From a virus, in the IMG/VR virus record IMGVR_UViG_3300023178_000203, positions 1 through 28,378 of that record: a stretch of DNA of 28,378 nt, one strand, 5' to 3'. How positions within the stretch are numbered: position 1 is the first letter of the stretch; every line of letters begins with the position of its first letter. The position numbers and the translations under genes are program-made. Below, piece after piece: positions 8,861-18,262 of the stretch. Under the pieces are notes generated by a model that ran no database searches, was not told the DNA's origin, and worked only from the letters and a program-made list of their open reading frames with translations.

Positions 8861-10918
8861 ATGGCTATAGAAGGATTTAAAGAAATAGTAGATAGAAGAG
8901 GATACAAAGTAGAATCTGAAGATAGAAAAATCTTTGAGAGAGAGATTGGTAAGTCTTATTTCGGTCTTGGTAATGCTGATATGATTGAATTTATATTATT
9001 TGATTCAAATGAAAATCAATTACCACAAGGTGAAGATGGTAAGTTAGTTAGATACATAAACTTAAATGATTCTAATATTAATGAATATTTTATTATTTCA
9101 AATAATAACTTTACAAAAAAATTAAACGGTGCTTCTGAGTTTATAGTTGATATTGAAAAATTAGTAAAGGAAGCTGGGTATTCAAGTGGTATTTTTAAAA
9201 CTCAGGTAACTTTATTAAATAGAAGAGCTGGTTCTGAACCTGGTAGTAATGATAAATTATGGATTCATGAAATTTCACCATCAAGAACTGAAATTAGAGT
9301 TTTACCTTTAAAAAATAAAAAACAACCAAACCCTGATTTAGATTTAAGATATAATTTATTTATTGGAAATTCACAATTTAGAGATGATACGATTTATTAT
9401 GCAAAACAATATATTCAAAACATAACAACACAAAAAGTAATTGATTCTTTTTCTCGAATAAAAGGAACGCAAAAAGATACATCAACTTATCATTCTTTAA
9501 TAAAAAAAGAATTTAAAATTGAAAGTATTGAACTTTTTATTCAAAAAATTAGAGAAAAATTTATTGAATCTATGAATTATTTTATTGATGATAGAGAATG
9601 GAATATTGTAGATTTAAATTATGGTAAGCCAAAAAATAAATTAGATATTGTTGAATTATCGATAAAGACGATACATCAAGTATTCGAACAATCACTTGGA
9701 TTAATTATTCAGTATTATTTACCCAAAAGAACAATACAAGAAGATAATGAATTAACACCAGAACAACAGGTTACATTTGATGAGGTAAAAGAAATTTTGA
9801 AATCGAGTGTATCTAATAATTTATACGAAGCAACTCAGCCTGATAAAATAGATGCTGTTATACGAGGTTGTATGGACCCTGATGCTTTAAATTATAATCC
9901 ACAAGCAAAAGAAGATGATGGGAGTTGTAAATATCAACAAAATGACCCAGACCCAATTGAGATTAAAGGTTGTACGGATGCTAGTGCGTTAAACTACAAT
10001 CCAAAGGCAACACAAGATGATGGAAGTTGTAAATACAAAGATAAAGTTTCACAAAAAACTCAAACGTATTATGTTTGGTCTCAAGTAGCGAGTATAAAAT
10101 ACAAACAAGATGGTGTAATAAAAAATTTACAAGGTATTGAATATGATTCATTTACAATAACATACGATGATAATACTTTTAAATTTAAAGGTGATGTAAG
10201 AACAGTACCGAAAATAAAAGAAATAAAACCTGTACTTGCAAGTTATAGAATTACAAATGTAAGTAAAAAGAAAACGATAGTACAAAGGAATCGTCTAAAA
10301 GAACCATATCTAAGATATCCTGGTGATGAGTTTAGAGGATTTGGATATGGTGATAGAGATAGGTATGGATATGATTACGATAGGTTGGATTACATTGATG
10401 AACCAATAGAAATATTTAAAGGCCAATCAATATCATTTACTTATAAAGATTCAAGTGGAAAACTTAAAACATCAGTTCCTTTGGCACCAAATAGTACAAC
10501 TACTATTTGTGCACAATTAGGTTCTGTGGTAACACCAGCTGGATTAAAAGCAACTCAACTTGGAGCTTGTGGTGGGATATTAACTGATGGTGGTGGGATA
10601 TTAACTGATGATAGAATTGACTTAACCGAAAATGCAAATACTGGTATTGGTGCTGGTGCACTTGGTGGGGTTGAGTTGGATTTAAGTGACCAAAATGAAA
10701 AGGCTTTATTTGATATTGTAACCGATACATATGACCAGGTAAATCAAACATCCACAAAACAATTTTTTGAGGACCAGAACAACAAAGCACTTGAACAATT
10801 TGCACCACAAGAAGAAACACGAGGTCAGAGCACAAGTGGTCAAAGTGCAGGACAAGGAAATTCGGTTAATAGAACATTAGATGGTAAAATAAAGGATAGA
10901 CAAGTAAATCAGATATAG
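8861..10918 (+). CDS. Large tail/baseplate appendage protein with two GCTD-type repeats
   Basis: 685 aa. The N-terminal 200 residues (MIEFILFDSNENQLPQ..., ISPSRTEIRVLPLKNK) look like the anchoring domain of a virion structural protein. Residues 336-358 and 370-392 are two 23-aa cysteine motifs of the form GC.D..A.NYN..A..DDGSC.Y, each with two Cys and an acidic DDG loop that may bind calcium. A beta-rich domain follows at about 395-540, then a short 7-aa tandem duplication (GGILTDG/GGILTDD), then a Gln/Asn/Gly-rich C-terminus. The cysteine motif is widespread in surface and secreted proteins of Bacteroidota, so it hints at the host group. The neighbouring 1768-aa protein has a third copy. Likely role is exposed baseplate or fibre structure. 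Confidence 0.7.
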   Translation: MAIEGFKEIVDRRGYKVESEDRKIFEREIGKSYFGLGNADMIEFILFDSNENQLPQGEDGKLVRYINLNDSNINEYFIISNNNFTKKLNGASEFIVDIEKLVKEAGYSSGIFKTQVTLLNRRAGSEPGSNDKLWIHEISPSRTEIRVLPLKNKKQPNPDLDLRYNLFIGNSQFRDDTIYYAKQYIQNITTQKVIDSFSRIKGTQKDTSTYHSLIKKEFKIESIELFIQKIREKFIESMNYFIDDREWNIVDLNYGKPKNKLDIVELSIKTIHQVFEQSLGLIIQYYLPKRTIQEDNELTPEQQVTFDEVKEILKSSVSNNLYEATQPDKIDAVIRGCMDPDALNYNPQAKEDDGSCKYQQNDPDPIEIKGCTDASALNYNPKATQDDGSCKYKDKVSQKTQTYYVWSQVASIKYKQDGVIKNLQGIEYDSFTITYDDNTFKFKGDVRTVPKIKEIKPVLASYRITNVSKKKTIVQRNRLKEPYLRYPGDEFRGFGYGDRDRYGYDYDRLDYIDEPIEIFKGQSISFTYKDSSGKLKTSVPLAPNSTTTICAQLGSVVTPAGLKATQLGACGGILTDGGGILTDDRIDLTENANTGIGAGALGGVELDLSDQNEKALFDIVTDTYDQVNQTSTKQFFEDQNNKALEQFAPQEETRGQSTSGQSAGQGNSVNRTLDGKIKDRQVNQI
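9866..9934 (+). repeat. GCTD/DDGSC cysteine motif, copy 1
   Basis: 69 nt encoding 23 residues beginning GCMDPDALNYN and ending DDGSCKY, codons 336-358 of the 685-aa protein. Copy 2 starts 102 nt after the start of this one. Confidence 0.85.
9968..10036 (+). repeat. GCTD/DDGSC cysteine motif, copy 2
   Basis: 69 nt encoding GCTDASALNYN...DDGSCKY, codons 370-392 of the same protein. It shares both cysteines, the ALNYNP core and the DDGSC ending with copy 1. Confidence 0.85.
10571..10612 (+). repeat. 21-bp tandem duplication inside the 685-aa gene
   Basis: Two adjacent 21-bp units (10571-10591 and 10592-10612), identical at 20 of 21 positions, encoding GGILTDG then GGILTDD. It keeps the reading frame and looks like a recent slippage or duplication event. 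Confidence 0.9.
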
Positions 10919-10926
10919 GATAGATA

Positions 10927-13900
10927 ATGATTAGACAAGAGTTTGCTATATACGATGATAATTTCAACAACGGATTCAACGAAGGATTCGATGATACTCT
11001 TCGTGTCGATGAGTTTGATTATGGAGTTGGAGGTGGTGGTGGTAGTATCATACGAGGTGGTGGAGGTACTACTATTATAAATGGATGTACAGACTCTAAA
11101 GCAAAAAACTATAATAGATTTGCAACAAGAGATGATGGTAGCTGTAGATATAATCCTCCAGCGTTACCAGTATTACTTGATAAAAGTAAAAGTATTACAT
11201 TTACTATTGGGGTACAAAATGGAAAAGCAGCTAACGTATTTGTTGATGGTGTTTCTAATACAGTTACTAAGGCAGGATTAACTTTTACTGAAAAGGAATT
11301 ATTAACTCCTAAATTAATAAATGTAGTTTCAAATAACAAAGAAAAATCAATTGAAACGTATCGAATCAAAACATTACATAAAACAATATTTAAAAATATT
11401 AAACCCGTACTTGAAAAAGATTTTGATGATGATACGGTAATTAGAGATTTTGAAGATAGAATTAAATTTCGTTCTGATATAAATTTTAGACCAGATTTTA
11501 ATATTTTTGAATCTGGTAGACAACCTATTTTTAATATTGGTGGATTTGGAAACACAAGAATTCCTGCTATTGATTATGATAGACCAACAACAAGACCAAC
11601 TCTTGGAATTGCACCGTATATACCACCAACAAACTTTAAGAAACCATCTTTAACATTTGGAACGTTTGAGTGGACTACTTATGAGTTAATAATTGAAAAA
11701 AGAGATACAAATGGTTCATTTATGCCATTTCCTACACCAAAGCCTCAAAAAATAAATGGAATAGAATTAATTGAAAAGGCAAGAGTAGTACCTTTATATT
11801 TTAGATTTCCTCAACTTCCTCCTCCACTTCCTATTGTAAATGTATTTGATATAAAAATAAAAGGAGATGTAAGTAGTGATGAGATTATTAGATATACTAC
11901 TTCTGATGGACAAACTGGTTTAGTTCGTAATGGATTAAATCAAATAACAGTTAATAAAGTTGGAAAAGATACATCTTGTTATATACAATTTAATGGTATT
12001 GGTATAAATGATTATTCTCATCAAGTAGAATATAAGTACGAAAACAATACAGATAAAACAAGAGGAGAAACTAAAAAAGGAATTGATTCTACTTTTAATT
12101 TATCTGTTGGTGAAAACTTTTTTAAAGTAACCGCAAATAAACAAGTATTTACTCCAGACCCAAGTTCACCTACAATTAAGGTAGAAAATAATAATGTAAT
12201 TTTTAACATTGCTAATTCTGATGATGTTAACGTTGTTTATGATACAACATTTGCAGATAAAGTAATTTATACATTAGGTAATGTAGAACGAGAAATAGGA
12301 CCAAGTGGTGTAATTAATTTACAAAACTCAGATTTTCCAAATGGTGTTGGTAGGTATGTACTATATTTACAACCTGTTTCAGCACGAGGTGGTAGTGGTG
12401 AACTTGAAAAAGTTATCATTACGGTAGAAAGTAAAGCTTATCTACCTGGTCCTGATATTACTCATATTAACTTTCCTCAAAATATCAAAGGTGCTGATTT
12501 TAAAGAATACAATATTGATTTTGAGGTTTCTTGGCAATCTATAAACACAAACTATATCTTAGTATATGCTGGTAAAGTTAGTGAAAGTAATTTAATTAAA
12601 AAAATCCCACCATCAGGAAACATTTCATTAAATGTAGCTGAAGTTATAAAAATTATTGGTAGTGATTTAGATGAAGATAGGGATGTTACTCAATTTAAAC
12701 TTTTATTCATTCCTTATAATGAAGAGGGTGATGAAAGAACAGCAGGTAAAACTGAAGAAGCTACTATTACGTTTGATAAAGGAGATTTAAAATTAAGAAG
12801 AGCAAATGTAGTAAATGATTTAAAATCTGCATTTATTTCAAATAGAAATGTTTCTGAATTTGATGATTACGTTTCACCACTATTAACACATTATTTACAT
12901 CTTGGTGATGGTGATAATAAATTAATTGGTACCTGGGCAATTGATGATAGAACTTTTTCTGAAGAATATAGAGATGAAGAAGATAATCAAATAAAATATA
13001 GAAATATTGAACCATCTCTTGTATTAAAATTATATGAACCTCTACCAATAACTATAAATGTTAATGATAAGGTTTGGATTTCTAAAGTTCATTCAATCCC
13101 ATTAATTGACCAAATAACAATTATTGATGATGTTACAAAACATTGTACACCTTTAACACCAAACTTTGATTTAGAAGTTGGAGATGATATCGGATATCAG
13201 ATTCTTGATGATTTAATTGCAAGTGGTTCAACGTCATCAACACAAGTTATTAATGAGTTTGTTTCATCAAGTGAATTTTCATTAGAAAACTTAAATATAA
13301 ATTTTGTATCATCATCTACAATGGTAAGTGGTGGAGTTGTTGTTGATACTACCAACGATTACAATTGGAAAGATTTTGTAAAATATTCATCAGCAGTAGA
13401 AAGAGTAGAAAATTTCTATTACAAAATAAAACTAATTAATCAATACGAAGCAAGATACGATTTATTAACATCTGGTTCAGATTGGACAGGTTCTGTTGCG
13501 GTAACAAATGAAGCAAACAAACAACTTGAAAAAATAAATGATGTTAAAAAAGGATTCGATGCTTTTGAAAAATTCTTATTTACATCGTCATCTGCCGATA
13601 ACTTTACATATCCAAAAACAAACAATACTGGTAGTTTAATAAATGCATTTAGTTCATCTGCTGTATCTTGGTATAATGGTGCTATAGAATCTGCAGAAAT
13701 ATACGATGAATCAAATACATCAAGATTAACATATAACTTACCAAAACATATACAAGAAGATGATAAGGGTCAAGAGTTCATTTTATTCTTTGATATGATT
13801 GGTCAACATTATGATATCTTATGGACTCACATAAAAGGATTCTCACAATCTAAAAAATTAGAACACAAGTTCGATGGTGGTATTACAAATGATTTAGTTT

Positions 13901-16233
13901 ATCATATGTTAGAATCTCTTGGTTGGGATGCTGATATGGGAGTTCAATCTCAATTACTTTGGGAATATGCCTTCGGACAACACTCAGATGGAACTCAGAT
14001 AACCGAGATGAGTGGTAAGAGTAGACAACAAGAAGTTTGGAGAAGATTACTAAATAACTTACCATATCTTTATAAACACAAAGGAACTAAAAGAGCTTTA
14101 CATGCGGCAATGTCGTGTTACGGTGTACCCGCTTCTTTATTAACAGTAATCGAATTTGGTGGACCAAATGATGTAGATACTTCTGGTACTACTAAATTTA
14201 CATTCGAAGATAGAACTGCAGCAATTAACATAAGTGGTTCTCAGAGAATAGATGTACCTTGGAAAGAATATTCAGGTACTTCAGAATATCCAAATTCAGT
14301 TGAATTAAGATTTAATACAGAAGTTAGAGGAAATCAACAACTAATTAGTGGTAGTGATTGGAGTTTAAATTTATTAGCAGATACTGGTTCATTAGCTAAG
14401 ATTCAATTAGTGGTAGGTTCTGAATCAGCATCTACTGATACAATTCCATTCTTTAATGATGAATATACACAAATAGTTGTAAACAGAGAAACGGGTAGTT
14501 CTGATACATTTGAAGTATTTGTAAAAGAAGGATTCCAGGAAAGAATTAGAAACCAAGTTTCTGCTTCATTAACTACATCAGAAAAAGGATGGACGAGTGG
14601 TTCATATATTTCAGTCGGTGGAACTGATATAACAGGTTCAGTTGATGAATTCAGATTATGGACAACTGCTATTTCTGAATCTAAAATAGATAACCACACT
14701 TTATTACCAGATGCAATCGATGGTAATCATGTTTCATCTTCAACTGAAGATTTAATTTTTAGATTAGATTTTGAATATCCAAAAAATAGAAGTACGAGTG
14801 GAGACCCAAATATTAAGAATGTTTCTATAAATCGTTCTTATGGAGAATCTTATGCAACCGCATCTTTATTTGATAATAATACTACCTATCCATATCACTA
14901 CACACCATATGATAGAACAGTAACTGCGGATGTACCTTCAAGTGGATTTAACTTTAGTAACAAAGTAAGATTTGAAACTCAAACAAAGATTACAGAATTA
15001 TCTTATAGAAGTAGAGCAACTAAAAAATCGTATGACCAAGCACCAATCGATTCGGATAGATTAGGATTATTCTTCTCACCAATCAAAGAGATTAATATGG
15101 ATATCCTTAAATCTCTTGGTTCATTTAATATTGATAATTATATTGGTAATCCACAAGATGAATATTCTGATGAATATACTGAATTAAAACAACTAAGAAA
15201 TTATTACTTTGATAGATATAATTTAAATTTATACGAATATATTCAACTTGTAAGATATATTGATAAATCATTATTTGAAACACTTGAATCTCTTGTACCC
15301 GCAAGAGCAAAAGTATCAAGTGGATTATTGATTGAACCACATATTCTTGAAAGAAGTAAAACTAAATGGAACAGACCTACATCTGAAAAGAAAGATTATT
15401 CAACAATAATAGATGTAGAAAGTGATGTTAATGTAAGTTCAACAAACCCACAATATTCAATGAGTTTGGATGTTGAACAAGATGTTAACTTAAGTGGAAC
15501 ATCACCATTTTATTCATCTACCATCAATGCAGAGGCCGATGTTAATCTAACAGGTACAGCTCCTTTTTATTCTTCAAGTATAAACACAGAAGAAGATATT
15601 AATTTAATTGGAGAAATGACCGTAAACTCTGGCTCTGATATGGGTGGTATTGTATTTAACATTGATGCAAAAATTACAGGTTCTATACAAGGTCAATATG
15701 ATTCTACAAAATATCAACAAATAGGAATGGACCCTGATTCATTATCAAGATTAGGATTTGGATTATATGGTGAAAATGGAAATTCACAGAGAACTTATAT
15801 AGATGCATTTGGTAATGTTCAAAAAGATAGAGTTAAGATATATTTATTAAAACAATCTTATACTGAAGATGTACCGCAAAATAGAGATTTCTTTGATGCA
15901 TCAAGAGGTAGAGAATTTGTAACACAAACAAAATACAGATACAAAGTAAATATATTACCATTTACAGGTTCAGATGGAAATGAGATGAGTTCTTCTGTTG
16001 GGGGTGATATTGTTGAAGTAACACCACTTGATGGATACTTCCCACTACATTATAGAAATGTTGGTGATTTGACAAGTGGATTGGAAAATTCATTTCATAA
16101 TGGTTCAAAACAAACTGCAGCTACAACTACCGATGGTGGTTCACCTGTACAAACATTTACAACAAATCCTAACACATTGAGAGTAAACGATAGTGGTAGA
16201 GGAAGTGGAGAACCAATTTTAGAAGTAGATTAA
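10927..16233 (+). CDS. Giant multidomain tail appendage protein (1768 aa)
   Basis: Longest gene in the window, 8 bp after the previous one. The N-terminus is Gly-rich (GVGGGGGSIIRGGGG), followed by a third GCTD/DDGSC motif at residues 53-75 and a beta domain. Residues about 270-620 are a series of beta-sandwich-like segments. About 950-1080 has a helical stretch with SLGWDADMGVQSQLLWEYAF and EVWRRLLNNLPYLYKHKGT, reminiscent of gpI-type baseplate/fibre-connector proteins. Residues about 1109-1280 look like a concanavalin/LamG-like lectin fold (QLISGSDWSLNLLADTGS, GSYISVGGTDITGSVDEFRL). At 1491-1566 there are four 19-residue tandem repeats. Expected role is a baseplate or fibre protein that may contact host glycans. 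The exact T4 counterpart, if any, is not clear. Confidence 0.7.
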   Translation: MIRQEFAIYDDNFNNGFNEGFDDTLRVDEFDYGVGGGGGSIIRGGGGTTIINGCTDSKAKNYNRFATRDDGSCRYNPPALPVLLDKSKSITFTIGVQNGKAANVFVDGVSNTVTKAGLTFTEKELLTPKLINVVSNNKEKSIETYRIKTLHKTIFKNIKPVLEKDFDDDTVIRDFEDRIKFRSDINFRPDFNIFESGRQPIFNIGGFGNTRIPAIDYDRPTTRPTLGIAPYIPPTNFKKPSLTFGTFEWTTYELIIEKRDTNGSFMPFPTPKPQKINGIELIEKARVVPLYFRFPQLPPPLPIVNVFDIKIKGDVSSDEIIRYTTSDGQTGLVRNGLNQITVNKVGKDTSCYIQFNGIGINDYSHQVEYKYENNTDKTRGETKKGIDSTFNLSVGENFFKVTANKQVFTPDPSSPTIKVENNNVIFNIANSDDVNVVYDTTFADKVIYTLGNVEREIGPSGVINLQNSDFPNGVGRYVLYLQPVSARGGSGELEKVIITVESKAYLPGPDITHINFPQNIKGADFKEYNIDFEVSWQSINTNYILVYAGKVSESNLIKKIPPSGNISLNVAEVIKIIGSDLDEDRDVTQFKLLFIPYNEEGDERTAGKTEEATITFDKGDLKLRRANVVNDLKSAFISNRNVSEFDDYVSPLLTHYLHLGDGDNKLIGTWAIDDRTFSEEYRDEEDNQIKYRNIEPSLVLKLYEPLPITINVNDKVWISKVHSIPLIDQITIIDDVTKHCTPLTPNFDLEVGDDIGYQILDDLIASGSTSSTQVINEFVSSSEFSLENLNINFVSSSTMVSGGVVVDTTNDYNWKDFVKYSSAVERVENFYYKIKLINQYEARYDLLTSGSDWTGSVAVTNEANKQLEKINDVKKGFDAFEKFLFTSSSADNFTYPKTNNTGSLINAFSSSAVSWYNGAIESAEIYDESNTSRLTYNLPKHIQEDDKGQEFILFFDMIGQHYDILWTHIKGFSQSKKLEHKFDGGITNDLVYHMLESLGWDADMGVQSQLLWEYAFGQHSDGTQITEMSGKSRQQEVWRRLLNNLPYLYKHKGTKRALHAAMSCYGVPASLLTVIEFGGPNDVDTSGTTKFTFEDRTAAINISGSQRIDVPWKEYSGTSEYPNSVELRFNTEVRGNQQLISGSDWSLNLLADTGSLAKIQLVVGSESASTDTIPFFNDEYTQIVVNRETGSSDTFEVFVKEGFQERIRNQVSASLTTSEKGWTSGSYISVGGTDITGSVDEFRLWTTAISESKIDNHTLLPDAIDGNHVSSSTEDLIFRLDFEYPKNRSTSGDPNIKNVSINRSYGESYATASLFDNNTTYPYHYTPYDRTVTADVPSSGFNFSNKVRFETQTKITELSYRSRATKKSYDQAPIDSDRLGLFFSPIKEINMDILKSLGSFNIDNYIGNPQDEYSDEYTELKQLRNYYFDRYNLNLYEYIQLVRYIDKSLFETLESLVPARAKVSSGLLIEPHILERSKTKWNRPTSEKKDYSTIIDVESDVNVSSTNPQYSMSLDVEQDVNLSGTSPFYSSTINAEADVNLTGTAPFYSSSINTEEDINLIGEMTVNSGSDMGGIVFNIDAKITGSIQGQYDSTKYQQIGMDPDSLSRLGFGLYGENGNSQRTYIDAFGNVQKDRVKIYLLKQSYTEDVPQNRDFFDASRGREFVTQTKYRYKVNILPFTGSDGNEMSSSVGGDIVEVTPLDGYFPLHYRNVGDLTSGLENSFHNGSKQTAATTTDGGSPVQTFTTNPNTLRVNDSGRGSGEPILEVD
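11083..11151 (+). repeat. GCTD/DDGSC cysteine motif, copy 3
   Basis: 69 nt encoding GCTDSKAKNYN...DDGSCRY, codons 53-75 of the 1768-aa protein. Same 23-residue length and cysteine placement as the two copies in the preceding gene. Confidence 0.85.
15397..15624 (+). repeat. Four tandem 57-bp repeats
   Basis: Four in-frame units of exactly 57 bp (starts 15397, 15454, 15511, 15568), each encoding 19 residues that begin with Tyr-Ser. They share the pattern YS..I(D/N).E.D(V/I)N(L/V).G, for example YSMSLDVEQDVNLSGTSPF and YSSTINAEADVNLTGTAPF. The last unit has diverged most (ends GEMTV). They probably build a short beta-repeat rod near the C-terminus. Confidence 0.9.
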
Positions 16234-16263
16234 TAAAGAAAAATAACTAAAAATAATAAATGT

Positions 16264-16274
16264 TATATTTATAT
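16264..16274 (+). promoter_or_regulatory. Putative phage late promoter element, copy 3
   Basis: TATATTTATAT in the 69-bp gap after the giant gene, 28 nt before the ATG at 16303. The rest of the gap is A-rich. An AAGGAA ribosome-binding-like sequence lies at 16288-16293. Confidence 0.6.
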
Positions 16275-16302
16275 ATTGAACAATAACAAGGAATTTTAAA
16301 TT

Positions 16303-16932
16303 ATGGCTTATTTAGATAATACCGAAATCACAGTAGATGCAATTCTCACAAAGAAGGGTAGGGAGAAGTTAGCAGCTGGGCAAGGTTTAAACATCACAAA
16401 GTTTGCTTTGGGTGATGATGAAATTGATTATACCCTTTACGAACCAGCACACCCAAAGGGAAGTGCTTATTATGATGCTTCTATTAAGGCAATACCTGTA
16501 ACTGAAGCTTCACCAGATGAAACTCAAGTTTTAAGATATAAATTAGTTACCTTACCTAAAGGTACAACTAAAATTCCTAAAGTTGAGTTTGGAGTCCCTT
16601 CAATTTCTACAACTCAAAATGGTGGACAGGTGAACTTATCACCAACAACTTCACCAAGTGGTAATACACAAAGTGGATATACGGTAATTCTTGCTAACAA
16701 GAATGCTGGTTCAATCGTTGGTAGTGGATTAGCAGATGGAGCAGGAGGAACACCAACATTCTTAGGTGATGAATTAACTGCAACGGCAGCAGTTGAGACT
16801 GGATTAACATTCACATTTATCCCTAACCCAAATATTACAGCAACAATTAAAACAACGATTACAGTATATGGTAACGAAACTGGTGGTTCACAATCTATTC
16901 CAGTAACAATTACTTATGTACAACCAACATAA
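16303..16932 (+). CDS. Virion structural protein
   Basis: 209 aa. The N-terminal 75 residues (MAYLDNTEITVDAILTKKGR...FALGDDEIDYTLY) resemble a module I associate with tail structural proteins of T4-related phages, usually written as 'ILTKKGRE.LA.G...I..FALGDDEIDY'. The C-terminal half is a Ser/Thr/Gly-rich beta domain ending in a regular alternating strand pattern (TIKTTITVYGNETGGSQSIPVTITYVQ), possibly immunoglobulin-like. No signal peptide or membrane segment. It is followed by two further virion proteins. It has its own promoter-like element and an AAGGAA sequence upstream. The specific position in the particle is unknown. Confidence 0.7.
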   Translation: MAYLDNTEITVDAILTKKGREKLAAGQGLNITKFALGDDEIDYTLYEPAHPKGSAYYDASIKAIPVTEASPDETQVLRYKLVTLPKGTTKIPKVEFGVPSISTTQNGGQVNLSPTTSPSGNTQSGYTVILANKNAGSIVGSGLADGAGGTPTFLGDELTATAAVETGLTFTFIPNPNITATIKTTITVYGNETGGSQSIPVTITYVQPT

Positions 16933-16952
16933 AAAACGGAGAATAATATAAA

Positions 16953-18182
16953 ATGGCACAAATATCAGGACAGGCAGGAGCAAACTTAACCCAAGAGTTA
17001 GCCAATTATTTATCCGCTCAGCAGGGGAACTTAACATCGGAACAAATTGCATCGATTGTTAACCAATATCTTGTAGGTGGTGATAAATTAGCAACTCAAG
17101 GTGCAAGTGTAACATCGGGCATCTATAAAAGATTTACAGAGTTCGACCAAATTAGTGGTAAAGTTGAAATCGTTACAACTGGTCTATGGAGTGGTGATAC
17201 AGGAAGTTTAACTTCATTCTATACATCATCTACTCAGGCATCAGCAGCGAGTTCAGATTACTATGTTAATGTTTATAATGCAGACCCAGCAACGAATTCA
17301 TCAGCAGCTGTACAATATGCTGTTGCTTATGGACACAAACACGCAAGTGGTTCTGTTTCATTATCAAATTCAGATTCATCAACATTAGCAACAAAAGCAA
17401 CTTATGCACAATATCGTTCAATTCTTTTAGACCAAGATGATGAATTATTTACATTCGTATCTTCTTCATCTGCAGGACTACATGATTCTTCAGATATCTA
17501 TGTAATCAATGTATCACGTGCCAGATACAAAGAAAAAATGGATGCTGGAAACTGGTCATTAGTACTTAGTGGTTCAACAGGAACACACACTTTCATTGAT
17601 GATAGTGGTAAAAAATTCTCAGATAGAGTTGGTAAGGCCGGTAGAATCTTTAATGTAGGTAGTGGTTCATTAAACTTAGGTTCAGAATCAGAAGCAACTG
17701 TTAATTCATTAACTGCTTCAAATGGACAAGGATTCGGATTATTTTATCCTGACCAGGGTTTAATCGTTTTAAATCCAGATGCAGTACATGATTTAATTGG
17801 AACATCAATTGATAGTGGTTCTAACGAAGGTGCATCTGTTTATAGTGGTGTTAGTAGAGAAGGTCAAAACCATTTCTTATTACACAATGCAATTGTAGGT
17901 GGTGGAGATTTTGAGGCAAGAAGAACTGAAAATGTATCTACACAACACTTCTTCGTAAGAGCAACTAACAGAGAATTTAACTTCTCTAACAACCCAACAT
18001 TCGTAACAGGTTCAGATGGTTCTTTTGCAGAATCAACTTTTGAAAGAGACCCTAAAACATTTATTACAACCGTTGGTTTATATAATGATGCAAATGAAAT
18101 GATTGCAGTAGCTAAAACTTCACAACCAATCCCTAAATCATTTGATAAAGAAATTTTAATTAAAGTTAAACTTGATTTCTAA
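16953..18182 (+). CDS. Virion structural protein, paralogous C-terminus (member A)
   Basis: 409 aa. The N-terminus is Ala/Gln-rich and helical (residues 1-50), then a long Ser/Thr/Gly-rich beta region. The final 75 residues, from FNFSNNPTFVTGS to the terminal KVKLDF, include FITTVGLYNDANEMIAVAKTSQPIPKS. This C-terminal module reappears in the next gene, which suggests an old duplication or a shared docking domain. No catalytic motif is seen. GGAGAA lies 9 nt before the ATG, and a strong hairpin terminator follows 20 bp after the stop. It is probably an abundant late virion component. The domain arrangement does not match a tail sheath or tube protein that I recognise. Confidence 0.72.
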   Translation: MAQISGQAGANLTQELANYLSAQQGNLTSEQIASIVNQYLVGGDKLATQGASVTSGIYKRFTEFDQISGKVEIVTTGLWSGDTGSLTSFYTSSTQASAASSDYYVNVYNADPATNSSAAVQYAVAYGHKHASGSVSLSNSDSSTLATKATYAQYRSILLDQDDELFTFVSSSSAGLHDSSDIYVINVSRARYKEKMDAGNWSLVLSGSTGTHTFIDDSGKKFSDRVGKAGRIFNVGSGSLNLGSESEATVNSLTASNGQGFGLFYPDQGLIVLNPDAVHDLIGTSIDSGSNEGASVYSGVSREGQNHFLLHNAIVGGGDFEARRTENVSTQHFFVRATNREFNFSNNPTFVTGSDGSFAESTFERDPKTFITTVGLYNDANEMIAVAKTSQPIPKSFDKEILIKVKLDF

Positions 18183-18202
18183 AATATTTGAAATTTTAAA
18201 AT

Positions 18203-18225
18203 AAACCCCACTTCGAGTGGGGTTT
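18203..18225 (+). terminator. Rho-independent terminator
   Basis: Stem AAACCCCACT / AGTGGGGTTT around a TCG loop, followed by further T residues. It lies between the two paralogous virion genes and only 11 bp before a late-promoter-like element. With its flanking A and T runs it could act in both directions. Confidence 0.9.
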
Positions 18226-18235
18226 TTTATTTCAA

Positions 18236-18246
18236 CATATTTATAT
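18236..18246 (+). promoter_or_regulatory. Putative phage late promoter element, copy 4
   Basis: CATATTTATAT, differing from the other copies only in its first base, 16 nt before the ATG at 18263 and directly after the terminator. A GAGGAA sequence follows at 18248-18253. Confidence 0.6.
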
Positions 18247-18262
18247 AGAGGAATTACTGTAT

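Noticed and set aside
10503-10835. 110-aa minus-strand frame, and other minus-strand frames opposite the tail genes
   Set aside because: Their compositions (runs of His, Gln, Leu, Tyr) are what the complement of Asn/Thr/Gly/Asp-rich plus-strand codons gives. None has a start signal or a recognisable domain.
9866-11151. Interpreting the cysteine motifs as zinc fingers
   Set aside because: Each unit has only two Cys about 20 residues apart, with an acidic DDG loop and no further metal-binding pair. A disulfide or calcium-type element fits better.
11081-11281. 66-aa plus-strand frame inside the giant tail gene, and a 99-aa one at 8360-8659
   Set aside because: Both are out-of-frame shadows of real coding sequence with low-complexity Lys/Gln/Leu content and no expression signals.
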